A stretch of DNA of 12,749 nucleotides from contig CAAGGQ010000003.1 in assembly GCA_900769475.1 (NCBI GenBank), positions 1 through 12,749 on the forward strand. The letters are read 5' to 3'. The notes beneath the pieces were generated by a model, which saw nothing but the letters and a program-made list of their open reading frames with translations, was not told where the DNA came from and ran no database searches. The stretch comes from Clostridia bacterium. GTDB lineage: Bacteria; Bacillota; Clostridia; Oscillospirales; CAG-272. Below are positions 1 to 5,835 of this stretch, piece by piece; the stretch's first letter is position 1; each line of letters opens with the position of its first letter. The position numbers and the translations under genes were made by a program.

Positions 1-52
1 AACGCGTTGGGTGTTCTTTTTGCGGCGGACAAGACTACACGATTCGAGCTCC

Positions 53-68
53 GCAAGCGCTAGCTTGC
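53..68. other. Small hairpin
   Basis: A perfect 6-bp inverted repeat, GCAAGC (53-58) and GCTTGC (63-68), has a 4-base loop. No T-tract follows, so it is not a terminator. It lies just before the larger hairpin at 72-118 and may be part of the same folded RNA or a remnant of one. Confidence 0.4.
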
Positions 69-71
69 CGG

Positions 72-118
72 AACCTGCGCCAAGAAACCGCTTGAACGTT
101 TGCAAAGAGGCGCAGGTT
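72..118. other. 10-bp hairpin next to a tRNA-Ser-like tail
   Basis: AACCTGCGCC (72-81) pairs perfectly with GGCGCAGGTT (109-118) across a 27-base loop. The right arm is followed within 15 bases by a tRNA-like 3' end. The stem is too long and in the wrong place for a normal anticodon or variable arm, so I leave it as a structured region of unknown role. Confidence 0.45.
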
Positions 119-131
119 TGAGTTCAGAATC

Positions 132-142
132 TCTCTCCGCCA
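132..142 (+). other. tRNA-Ser 3'-end-like remnant (possible att site)
   Basis: TCTCTCCGCCA matches the acceptor 3' strand, discriminator and CCA commonly seen in bacterial tRNA-Ser genes whose 5' strand is GGAGAGA. No GGAGAGA lies 85-95 bases upstream and the preceding TTCAGAA does not fit the T-loop consensus TTCRANY, so no complete tRNA can be folded. A 3' end without a body is what remains at one end of an element that integrated into a tRNA gene, but decay or chance are also possible. Confidence 0.3.
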
Positions 143-151
143 TAAAAAGAG

Positions 152-169
152 CCGTCTGCTTACAGACGG
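152..169 (-). terminator. Terminator-like hairpin, T-tract only on the minus side
   Basis: CCGTCTG (152-158), a CTTA loop and CAGACGG (163-169) form a perfect 7-bp stem. On the minus strand it is followed at once by CTCTTTTTA, which suits an intrinsic terminator. On the plus strand it is followed by GAATCTTCC with no T-tract. No minus-strand gene lies to its right until 2315, so it has no obvious client and may be half of a bidirectional terminator cut at about 169/170. Confidence 0.4.
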
Positions 170-271
170 GAATCTTCCTCTCCCGGGAACCCTATGCCAC
201 AGTGATGGATTGAAGAATTTCTTCCTCGAAGGTGTGATTTTTTTATCTCTACAAGATCTACCCGAAAAAAC

Positions 272-300
272 TTGACTTCTTCCGGAAAATGTGATACACT
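272..300 (+). promoter_or_regulatory. Sigma-A promoter for the 375 gene
   Basis: TTGACT (272-277), a 17-nt spacer and TACACT (295-300), with an extended -10 TG at 292-293. Transcription should begin near 307. That rules out the ATG at 291 as a start, makes the one at 306 effectively leaderless, and supports the SD-preceded ATG at 375. Confidence 0.7.
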
Positions 301-374
301 GCTATATGAAAATAGCGGAAGGAATCAAAAAGAGCACCGGGCGATCTGCGTCGGTTGCGGAAAGGATGAACGCC

Positions 375-725
375 ATGATCACAAAACCCACGATCGAAAC
401 TACCAAAATGAAACGACTGGTCATCACGATTCAGTACGTGTTCCGCGCCAGCTTTAACGATACGATGTATCTGGAGGAGAAGTCATTCCCATTGGAGGAG
501 CTGGGTCGGGAGCAGCTGACCTGGTTCGACCCTTTTTGCGGAAGAAGCAACCGCAACGAGATCCTGGTGGCAGTTGCCTACTGCTCGGACGACAAGCTGG
601 TGCTCCTGCAAAAGGAAGGGGATAAGATCCAAGAGCAGGAGGCTGCTTTTGGCAGAGAATGCATCCTGTGTGAGGATTATAACGAATCCATGCTGTTGGC
701 CGCGCATATTCGTGTGAGAGCGTAA
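375..725 (+). CDS. Small hypothetical protein, 116 aa
   Basis: I do not recognise this protein. The start at 375 is chosen because GGAAAGGA (359-366) sits 8 nt upstream and because the promoter at 272-300 places transcript initiation near 307; in-frame ATGs at 291, 306 and 366 are less well supported. The product is soluble and mildly acidic, with no signal peptide or membrane segment. It opens with a likely beta strand (KRLVITIQYVF, residues 13-23), carries three cysteines in the second half (C70, C96, C99) plus C55, and ends in a helix (ESMLLAAHIRV, 104-114). C96 and C99 form a single CxxC, too little to claim metal binding. It has its own promoter and a strong terminator, so it is monocistronic. 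It could be a lineage-specific regulatory or stress protein; nothing in the context decides this. Confidence 0.65.
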   Translation: MITKPTIETTKMKRLVITIQYVFRASFNDTMYLEEKSFPLEELGREQLTWFDPFCGRSNRNEILVAVAYCSDDKLVLLQKEGDKIQEQEAAFGRECILCEDYNESMLLAAHIRVRA

Positions 726-742
726 TTAAGACGGTATGGAAG

Positions 743-803
743 AAAGCAGAAGGGGCTGTCCACCAAGTGCTCTATGCATTTGAGATGCCCCTTCTGCTTT
801 TTT
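743..803 (+). terminator. Rho-independent terminator after the small hypothetical gene
   Basis: AAAGCAGAAGGGGC (743-756) pairs perfectly over 14 bp with GCCCCTTCTGCTTT (787-800), and the T-run continues to 803. The loop of 30 bases (757-786) is longer than usual for a terminator. It lies 17 bases after the stop codon at 723-725 and insulates the permease gene. Confidence 0.85.
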
Positions 804-850
804 GTACAAAAAATGCGATTTTCCAAGGGGGAGATTTTGAAAATTGCATA

Positions 851-879
851 TTGACTTTCCCCATTTCCTATGCTATAAT
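851..879 (+). promoter_or_regulatory. Sigma-A promoter for the permease gene
   Basis: TTGACT (851-856), a 17-nt spacer and a perfect TATAAT (874-879), with an extended -10 TG at 871-872. Initiation is expected near 886, leaving a leader of about 44 nt before the ATG at 930. No leader hairpin or riboswitch-like structure is visible. Confidence 0.85.
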
Positions 880-929
880 ATTGCCTTGGTGTGTTTTAAA
901 GAATTATAGTAATAGGAAAGGGAATTGCC

Positions 930-2099
930 ATGCAAGCAGTCAAGCGCCCAGGGTCATTGGGGCAAAGAGGGGGCGTGAACCCCGGGATCTTTCGGGAACG
1001 TACCATCGGCTTTGTAAAAAAGAATACGGTGCTTTGCATCGCCATCATTGCCGCCCTGGCAACCGCCGCGGCCGTGCCTCCGGACAGCGCTTATCTGGGG
1101 TATTTTGATTTTAAGACCCTGACCTGTCTGTTCTGCGTATTGGCGGTGGTTTGCGCCTTCCGCAATATTTCCTTCTTCTCGATCCTGGCCTCCAAAATCG
1201 TGCGGCTCTTCAAGAATACGCGAGCCTGTGTGCTGGCGCTGGTGTACATCACCTTCCTGGGCTCCATGCTCATTGCCAACGATATGGCGCTGTTGACCTT
1301 TTTGCCCCTTGGATATTTCGTTCTTTCCTCCACGGGCAAGCAAAAGTACATGGCCTTTGTGTTCATTATGCAGAACATTGCGGCCAATCTTGGGGGAATG
1401 CTCACGCCCTTTGGAAATCCCCAAAACCTTTACCTCTATACCAAATTCAACATTCCCACCGGGGAGTTTATGCTCACCATGCTGCCTCCCTTTGTGATCT
1501 CGGTGGCCCTGATCACCCTTTGCTGCTTGTTTGTAAAGAAGGAGCCCTTGGAGATCCTGGAGGAAGAAACCACCTTTTCCAAGAAGCGTGCGGTGATCTA
1601 CACGCTACTCTTCCTCCTTTCCATTGTGATCGTTTTCCGCGTAATCCCCTTTTGGATCGGTTTGATCGTGATCCCCCCGGCGTTGCTCTTTTTGGATCGC
1701 AAGGCGCTGAAGGATGTGGATTACGGATTGCTGTTCACCTTCGTGGCCTTCTTTGTGTTTGCAGGAAATATGGCACGGATTCCTGCAGTGCAGGAGATCT
1801 TCTCCTCTCTCATGGACAAAAATCCCCTCATCGTATCGGCGCTTTGCTGTCAGGTCATCAGTAACGTGCCGTCGTCGATCCTGCTTTCCCAGTTCACCCA
1901 GAACTGGCAGGCCCTTTTGGTGGGTGTGAACGTAGGTGGTGCGGGAACGCTGATCGCCTCCCTGGCCAGCCTGATCACCTTCCGGGAATACACCAAGCAC
2001 AATTACGGCAAGGCAGGGAAGTACCTGCTGCTGTTCTCGGCCTTCAATTTTGGATTTTTGATCCTGTTGACCACCGTGGAATATTTTATTTTGTTCTAA
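930..2099 (+). CDS. SLC13/ArsB-type ion-transporter superfamily permease
   Basis: A 389-aa polytopic membrane protein with about ten to eleven hydrophobic segments, the first at about residues 32-50. Motifs typical of the ion transporter (IT) superfamily, which includes ArsB, CitMHS, NhaD and SLC13, are present in both halves: IANDMALLT (115-123) and GNPQNLYLY (162-170) in the first repeat, SNVPSSILLS (311-320) and a glycine-rich NVGGAGTLIASL (334-345) in the second. The charged middle loop (about 203-220) separates the two inverted repeats. The family moves dicarboxylates, citrate, arsenite or Na+/H+; the sequence does not tell which. Start at 930 is supported by AAAGGGA (917-923) and the promoter at 851-879. 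The first 30 residues are a basic, Gly/Pro-rich extension before the first helix, somewhat unusual. It converges on module A and shares no operon with it, so a link to the sugar enzymes is not shown. Confidence 0.85.
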   Translation: MQAVKRPGSLGQRGGVNPGIFRERTIGFVKKNTVLCIAIIAALATAAAVPPDSAYLGYFDFKTLTCLFCVLAVVCAFRNISFFSILASKIVRLFKNTRACVLALVYITFLGSMLIANDMALLTFLPLGYFVLSSTGKQKYMAFVFIMQNIAANLGGMLTPFGNPQNLYLYTKFNIPTGEFMLTMLPPFVISVALITLCCLFVKKEPLEILEEETTFSKKRAVIYTLLFLLSIVIVFRVIPFWIGLIVIPPALLFLDRKALKDVDYGLLFTFVAFFVFAGNMARIPAVQEIFSSLMDKNPLIVSALCCQVISNVPSSILLSQFTQNWQALLVGVNVGGAGTLIASLASLITFREYTKHNYGKAGKYLLLFSAFNFGFLILLTTVEYFILF

Positions 2100-2112
2100 G
2101 AGAATCACAAAA

Positions 2113-2141
2113 AGCCTTCCGAGAGATCGGAAGGCTTTTTT
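2113..2141. terminator. Bidirectional terminator between converging genes
   Basis: AGCCTTCCGA (2113-2122), a GAGA tetraloop and TCGGAAGGCT (2127-2136) form a perfect 10-bp stem, with T-runs on both sides: TTTTT after it on the plus strand and, from the A-run at 2109-2112, on the minus strand. It ends the permease transcript and can also stop the leftward DUF6259/cupin transcript. Confidence 0.9.
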
Positions 2142-2178
2142 GCGTATAAAGACAATGCTGAAAAATGAAAGTTTTGGT

Positions 2179-2282
2179 CAAGCTTTTTTAAAAGCTTGCG
2201 AGGTCAAGGGCGCGGAGCCCTTGTCGCGCTCCGCAGAGCGCGAAATTTCCTCTCTCGGCTTCTTTTTTGCAAGAGAAAAGCC
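2179..2282. repeat. Cluster of four hairpins, likely dispersed intergenic repeat
   Basis: Four inverted repeats follow one another: CAAGCTTTT/AAAAGCTTG (2179-2187, 2190-2198), CAAGGGC/GCCCTTG (2205-2211, 2217-2223), TCGCGCTC/GAGCGCGA (2224-2231, 2236-2243), and a weaker GGCTT/AAGCC (2257-2261, 2278-2282). The stretch lies between the bidirectional terminator and the 3' end of the cupin gene. Compact GC-rich hairpin modules of this kind are found scattered between genes in gut Clostridia, comparable in layout to REP/BIME elements; I infer the repeat nature from the architecture, since only one copy is in the window. A 128-codon frame crosses it and is not a gene. Confidence 0.55.
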
Positions 2283-2314
2283 ACTGAGGTATTTTCATCT
2301 CATGATCTTGCGCA

Positions 2315-2689
2315 CTACTTTTCGAAATACAGGTACTCACTGTTTTCCCGGGTCGTGTTGTCGTTCTCCACGACCAGAACCTTGGCGTCGGGACTCACGT
2401 GAATGTTGTGCCAAACGGCTTTTTGAACATTGTAGATCTTGTAGGGCTCCATGGGAACACGAGTGCATTCCTCCCCGATCCAAAGCTCGGCGCTTCCGCA
2501 AAGCAGAACAAAGACCTCATCGGTGAGCATGTGACGCTCCAGATAGGCGATGTGCTCAAAGCGGTCGGCGTAGTTCAGAAAGGCGACCCGCCATTCTCCA
2601 AAGGTGTGGGCGGGATGGTAGCCCTCGCCGTTGTATTCCTTGATTTCCAGACCCCGGGGCAGGGGTCGGTATTCTTCCCGCTCCATCAT
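2315..2689 (-). CDS. Cupin-fold protein, 124 aa
   Basis: A small soluble single-domain cupin. The start codon ATG (2689-2687) overlaps the TGA of the upstream gene as ATGA; a second ATG follows at once (2686-2684), and either could be used. No strong SD precedes it, so translation is probably coupled to the upstream gene. Likely metal ligands of a cupin are H53 and E58 in RHMLTDEVFVLLCG (52-65), with H94 and perhaps H97 in VWHNIHVSP (92-100); the first motif is shorter than the classical HxH(x)3-4E form. Glycines typical of beta-turns lie at 65 and 72. Co-transcription with a putative glycosidase suggests a role on the released sugar (isomerase or epimerase), or a lyase of the ureidoglycolate type; a ligand-binding role is also possible. 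The exact function is not readable. Confidence 0.8.
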   Translation of the reverse strand: MMEREEYRPLPRGLEIKEYNGEGYHPAHTFGEWRVAFLNYADRFEHIAYLERHMLTDEVFVLLCGSAELWIGEECTRVPMEPYKIYNVQKAVWHNIHVSPDAKVLVVENDNTTRENSEYLYFEK

Positions 2690-4659
2690 GCTTCTACACA
2701 GCCCACGCTGTTGGCACCAAGGGTGAGCGACTTGCCGCAAACCGTAACGGTTACGGGCTCCTCGGCGCGGTTCCACAGAGCAAACATCCGTCCGCCGTCG
2801 GCCTCGTACTCATTGCAGGTGATGCAGGCGGGCAGATCGAGATCGGTATTGCAAACAAATTTGCCGTGATAGAAATACTTATGATATGTTTCCTTAAGCG
2901 CCAGAAGCTCGCTAAGGTAGCTTGCGTACTTGGGCAGCTGCTTCACGCCGATCTTGCGGGAGCGGTAAATGGCAACGTCATAGCGCAGACCGCTGACAAA
3001 GGCGTGGTTGAGTGCCTCGCGGAAGAGGGGGCCGTCATCATGCATATGGCGGTTGCTCATAATGATCTCGGGAAAAGTGCGGCGGAACATGGCAACGAAC
3101 TGACGCTCGGGGCGATAGCCGCGCTGCTTGTGGTAGTAGCTGGTGCCAAAGTCGGAGCCATGGAGGTAGTCCACCTCACCGCCGATGGAATCGTTGGTCA
3201 CCTCGGTGCCCAGGGCCTGGTCGGCATCCAGAAGGGCGTGGAGCTCGCGGAGGTTCTCACGGCGGTAGACCATCTCGTCGTCGGGACGGAAGCCGTGACG
3301 GTGCGCGGGATTGAAGCAGAGGTAGCAACGTCCGCCCACCTGATCATAGAAGATTGAGCTGGGATCAAAGGAGAGCTTCTGCTTTCCGTTCTTTACCATC
3401 ACGTCCCGCCATGCGGTGCTGGCCTGGCAGGCGTCCACAAAGGTCTTGTAGCCGTAGTTGGTCAGCACGGTGCCGTTGTTGGCAAACTTGTAGTGATCCT
3501 GGTATTCGTTGCCGTCAATGTCGATGCGCGCGGCCTCGGCGGCGTGTTCCTTGTAGAAGTCGGACTTTTTATCAATGAGGATACCGTTGTTGTAAAGAAT
3601 GACGTTACCGCCCAACTCCTTTACTTTAGCGATGGCGGCACGCAGACCTTCTTCACCGCCCAGCTCCTCGTCCACCTCGTAATGGGGGTAGCCGTTATCA
3701 AAGCGCCCCTTCCACCAGCCAAATACCATCAAGGTATCCAGTCCCGATTCCTTGCCGTCCAGATAAAGCTGAGGGAGATCCTCGAACTTCCAGAAGATCT
3801 CGCCGTACTGGTGACGGAGAATGATTCTCTGCCAGCCGGTCATATTTTGCACCCACTCCCGGGGTTGGATGGGGTGATAGAAAGTGGAGCGAGCGAATTC
3901 GCCGTAAATGTCCGAGCCGATGCGCCAATCGCCCTCTTGCATGGTCATCACCACCGTGGGGAGCTCCAGGCTCTCGGCGGGGCGGGCAAAGGGATACTGA
4001 CAAATGGAGGAGGCAAGATAAGGAATCTCGGCCCCACGGGGAGCTACGGCGTTGAGCAGACAGCACAGGCGAGTGCGCTCGTCGTGACGGCCCAGGTAGA
4101 TGAAGTGCTTGCCCGACTGCAGACCGAACCAGCTCATGGTGGCGGGACGGGGGTAGGGAAGGGTCATTTTTACGTCCAGGTAGTCGGCGGCCATGTACTC
4201 GGTGTGGGCGCCCTTGATGACCTCCCAGGGATTTTCGATGCGCTCGCCCAGGCCGTTGGGGCGGAGTAGAATATCATCCTCCTGCGCTCCGCAAAGCTTC
4301 GTGACCTCAAAATAGGGGTACTGAAGCTCGTTGGCGCGGGTCTTTTCATCGTGGTTATCAATGCGGCTGTCAAAGAGCAGGCGATCCTCCAGGGCGGTTA
4401 CCGTGAGGGTCAGCTCGATTTCCAGAACGCGACCGGAATCGGTGACCAGGCGATCGTAGTGCAGGGTGGTTACGTTTCCGTTGACCGAAACGCTACCCGT
4501 TTGCTGGGAGGATTTGATCTGCATATCCATGTAGTAGCCATCGTCACCCATCATACGCCAAAAGTCGGCGTCGGGACGGTTGGTAAGGGGAGTGCCTTCG
4601 CAGCTCCAGGTGACGCGGTTGGCTTGGTCATTGACCGAAAAACGAAGTTGGTTTTCCAT
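2686..4659 (-). CDS. DUF6259-like putative glycoside hydrolase
   Basis: A 657-aa protein without signal peptide, hence cytoplasmic. By pattern it resembles the DUF6259 family of uncharacterised glycosidase-like proteins: an N-terminal beta-rich region (about 1-240), a central TIM-barrel-like part (about 270-590) and a short C-terminal beta domain (about 600-657) with the NTDLDLPACITCNEY/ALWNR pattern common at the end of GH barrels. Candidate catalytic acids are D432 and D439 in SFDPSSIFYDQVGG (430-443) and E485 in GTEVTND (484-490); D541/D542 in RHMHDDGPLF are further candidates. The start at 4659 is chosen over an in-frame ATG at 4677 because AAGGAG (4669-4674) lies 9 nt upstream of it, and the promoter at 4723-4751 precedes both. 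It is first in a two-gene operon with the cupin gene and is divergent from an AraC regulator, which probably controls it. Family name is from memory of the pattern; substrate unknown. Confidence 0.7.
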   Translation of the reverse strand: MENQLRFSVNDQANRVTWSCEGTPLTNRPDADFWRMMGDDGYYMDMQIKSSQQTGSVSVNGNVTTLHYDRLVTDSGRVLEIELTLTVTALEDRLLFDSRIDNHDEKTRANELQYPYFEVTKLCGAQEDDILLRPNGLGERIENPWEVIKGAHTEYMAADYLDVKMTLPYPRPATMSWFGLQSGKHFIYLGRHDERTRLCCLLNAVAPRGAEIPYLASSICQYPFARPAESLELPTVVMTMQEGDWRIGSDIYGEFARSTFYHPIQPREWVQNMTGWQRIILRHQYGEIFWKFEDLPQLYLDGKESGLDTLMVFGWWKGRFDNGYPHYEVDEELGGEEGLRAAIAKVKELGGNVILYNNGILIDKKSDFYKEHAAEAARIDIDGNEYQDHYKFANNGTVLTNYGYKTFVDACQASTAWRDVMVKNGKQKLSFDPSSIFYDQVGGRCYLCFNPAHRHGFRPDDEMVYRRENLRELHALLDADQALGTEVTNDSIGGEVDYLHGSDFGTSYYHKQRGYRPERQFVAMFRRTFPEIIMSNRHMHDDGPLFREALNHAFVSGLRYDVAIYRSRKIGVKQLPKYASYLSELLALKETYHKYFYHGKFVCNTDLDLPACITCNEYEADGGRMFALWNRAEEPVTVTVCGKSLTLGANSVGCVEA

Positions 4660-4722
4660 TAAGCGATTCTCCTTCATTCGTCATTGCGCCTGTCCGTAAG
4701 GGGATAGGCGGGTGCTGTATTT

Positions 4723-4751
4723 ATTATACCTTTTTCATCGGGTTCTGTCAA
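4723..4751 (-). promoter_or_regulatory. Leftward promoter of the DUF6259/cupin operon
   Basis: On the minus strand, a perfect TTGACA (4751-4746), a 17-nt spacer and a perfect TATAAT (4728-4723). Initiation is expected near 4716, giving a leader of about 55 nt to the ATG at 4659. Both hexamers are consensus, so basal activity could be high unless a repressor acts. Confidence 0.88.
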
Positions 4752-4775
4752 TGTACCAATCGTATACTCTTTTGC

Positions 4776-4797
4776 ACAAAATGAAACAAAACCGAAA
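4776..4797. promoter_or_regulatory. Candidate AraC operator: 10-bp direct repeat
   Basis: ACAAAA occurs at 4776-4781 and again at 4786-4791, each followed within two bases by GAAA: ACAAAATGAAA, then ACAAAACCGAAA. The period of 10 bp is one helical turn and the copies end 7-8 bp before the rightward -35 at 4805. AraC-family proteins often bind direct repeats next to -35 boxes. The stretch is A-rich, so chance is a real alternative. Confidence 0.3.
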
Positions 4798-4804
4798 AAA
4801 AGAA

Positions 4805-4833
4805 TTGACAAAGCCGGGGGCTTGCGGTATAAT
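4805..4833 (+). promoter_or_regulatory. Rightward promoter of the AraC-esterase operon
   Basis: TTGACA (4805-4810), a 17-nt spacer and TATAAT (4828-4833), both perfect consensus. Initiation is expected near 4840, which excludes the ATG at 4843 as a normally led start and leaves about 39 nt to the SD-preceded ATG at 4879. It stands back to back with the leftward promoter at 4723-4751, with 53 bp between the two -35 boxes. Confidence 0.88.
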
Positions 4834-4878
4834 TAGGAAGATATGAGATGCATGGCTACACGCCAAGGAGGGCCCCCC

Positions 4879-5832
4879 ATGATCTACGCTATACCCATCT
4901 CCCCGCTTCCCGACGTAGGCAAGGTGGGGCATATCCGCTACCGCAGCGGATGGTCGGAGTCCTACTGCCATCCGCGGAACGTTTTGATCTACGTGGTGTC
5001 GGGAGAATTTAATTACTCCTTTCAGAACGGAGAGAACGTCAAGCTTTTGGGGGGCAACCACTTGATGATCCCTGCCGGAGTGCCCTACACCGCCAGTGCC
5101 GGGGCGGATTGCGATTACTACTACGTGCATTTTACCTGCAACGCTCCGCTGATCCGGAGGGAGGAGGCAGAGGTCATTGCCATCCTGAAGGAGGACAGCG
5201 ACCGTCAGAAGCGCGCTCGTGTGGGCAACTACGAGTCCGAGGCGCGGAGCGAGATCTACGTTGCCCGCACCGGTTCCCATTCCGAACGGAACAAGAGTCT
5301 GCAGTATCGACTTTCCCGCTGTGCCGAGTTCCGCCGGGGCGTGTCGCCTTTGGATCGGATGCGGTTGATCAATCAGTTCTTTACCGTTCTTCTTTCTCTG
5401 GCGGCGGCCACGGGGGAGCAACTGCTGGAAACCAAGCACCTCTCGCCCTCCTTGGTCAAGCTGACCCGCTACGTAGAGGAGAATTACCCGGCGCCTCTTT
5501 CTTTGGAGGCTCTCTCCAAGGAGTTTTCTCTTTCCAAGCAGTACATTATGCGCCTGTTTCGAGAGCAGCTGGGCATGACGGTGACCCAGTACATCAACGA
5601 GGTGCGTTTGCGAAAGTCCCTGGAGCTGTTGTCCTTCCACTCCCTTTCGGTGAGTGAAGTGGCCTATGCGGTGGGCTTTTCGGGGATCTACTATTTTGAT
5701 CGGGTGTTCAAAAAGGCCTATGCCATCACCCCCACCGAGTTTCAAAGAACGCGCCGCTTGGCGCCCCACGATCATCTCATAAAGAAGCAGGCCTCCGTGG
5801 AGGCCGCGCAGGACGCCCTGCAGAAAGGATAA
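4879..5832 (+). CDS. AraC-family transcriptional regulator (module A)
   Basis: A 317-aa regulator with the usual two-domain plan. Residues about 8-90 form an AraC-type cupin sensor domain (YVVSGEFNYSFQNGE, 38-52; LMIPAGVPY, 62-70). A linker of about 100 residues follows. The C-terminal HTH_18 DNA-binding domain covers about 193-292: first helix-turn-helix around 208-228 (LSLEALSKEFSLSKQYIMRLF), second around 257-278, with the family hallmark VAYAVGFSGIYYFDRVFKKAYAITPTEF (261-288). The start at 4879 is fixed by AAGGAGG (4865-4871), 7 nt upstream; the upstream in-frame ATGs at 4843 and 4852 lack an SD. It is first in an operon with two esterases, with 3 nt to the next gene. Regulators in this position usually sense a sugar or its derivative and control both divergent arms; that is inference. 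Confidence 0.93.
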   Translation: MIYAIPISPLPDVGKVGHIRYRSGWSESYCHPRNVLIYVVSGEFNYSFQNGENVKLLGGNHLMIPAGVPYTASAGADCDYYYVHFTCNAPLIRREEAEVIAILKEDSDRQKRARVGNYESEARSEIYVARTGSHSERNKSLQYRLSRCAEFRRGVSPLDRMRLINQFFTVLLSLAAATGEQLLETKHLSPSLVKLTRYVEENYPAPLSLEALSKEFSLSKQYIMRLFREQLGMTVTQYINEVRLRKSLELLSFHSLSVSEVAYAVGFSGIYYFDRVFKKAYAITPTEFQRTRRLAPHDHLIKKQASVEAAQDALQKG

Positions 5833-5835
5833 GCT

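Larger units (their letters stand above)
1..374. other. Gene-free left end with hairpins and a promoter
   Basis: I see no convincing gene here. A short open frame from base 1 closes at the TAG at 61-63 and could be the last 20 codons of a gene outside the window, but the other two forward frames are equally unremarkable, so I do not call it. The segment holds three hairpins (53-68, 72-118, 152-169), an 11-base match to a tRNA-Ser 3' end (132-142), an unstructured stretch at about 170-265, and a promoter at 272-300 that reads into the gene starting at 375. Confidence 0.6.

Noticed and set aside
50..142. A complete tRNA-Ser gene
   Set aside because: The 3' end fits, but the 5' acceptor strand, D-arm and T-loop consensus are missing, so no cloverleaf can be drawn.
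1..142. A tmRNA, SRP RNA or RNase P RNA tail
   Set aside because: The end does not match the conserved tmRNA 3' acceptor, and I find none of the conserved SRP or RNase P core motifs.
2140..2526. A 128-codon open frame on the plus strand over the hairpin cluster
   Set aside because: It reads through the repeat module and then antisense through the cupin gene; begins inside the terminator's 3' flank with no SD.
3493..4269. A 258-codon open frame on the plus strand inside the DUF6259-like gene
   Set aside because: Antisense shadow of a gene with a strong promoter, SD and operon partner; low-complexity translation rich in Val, Gly and Ala.
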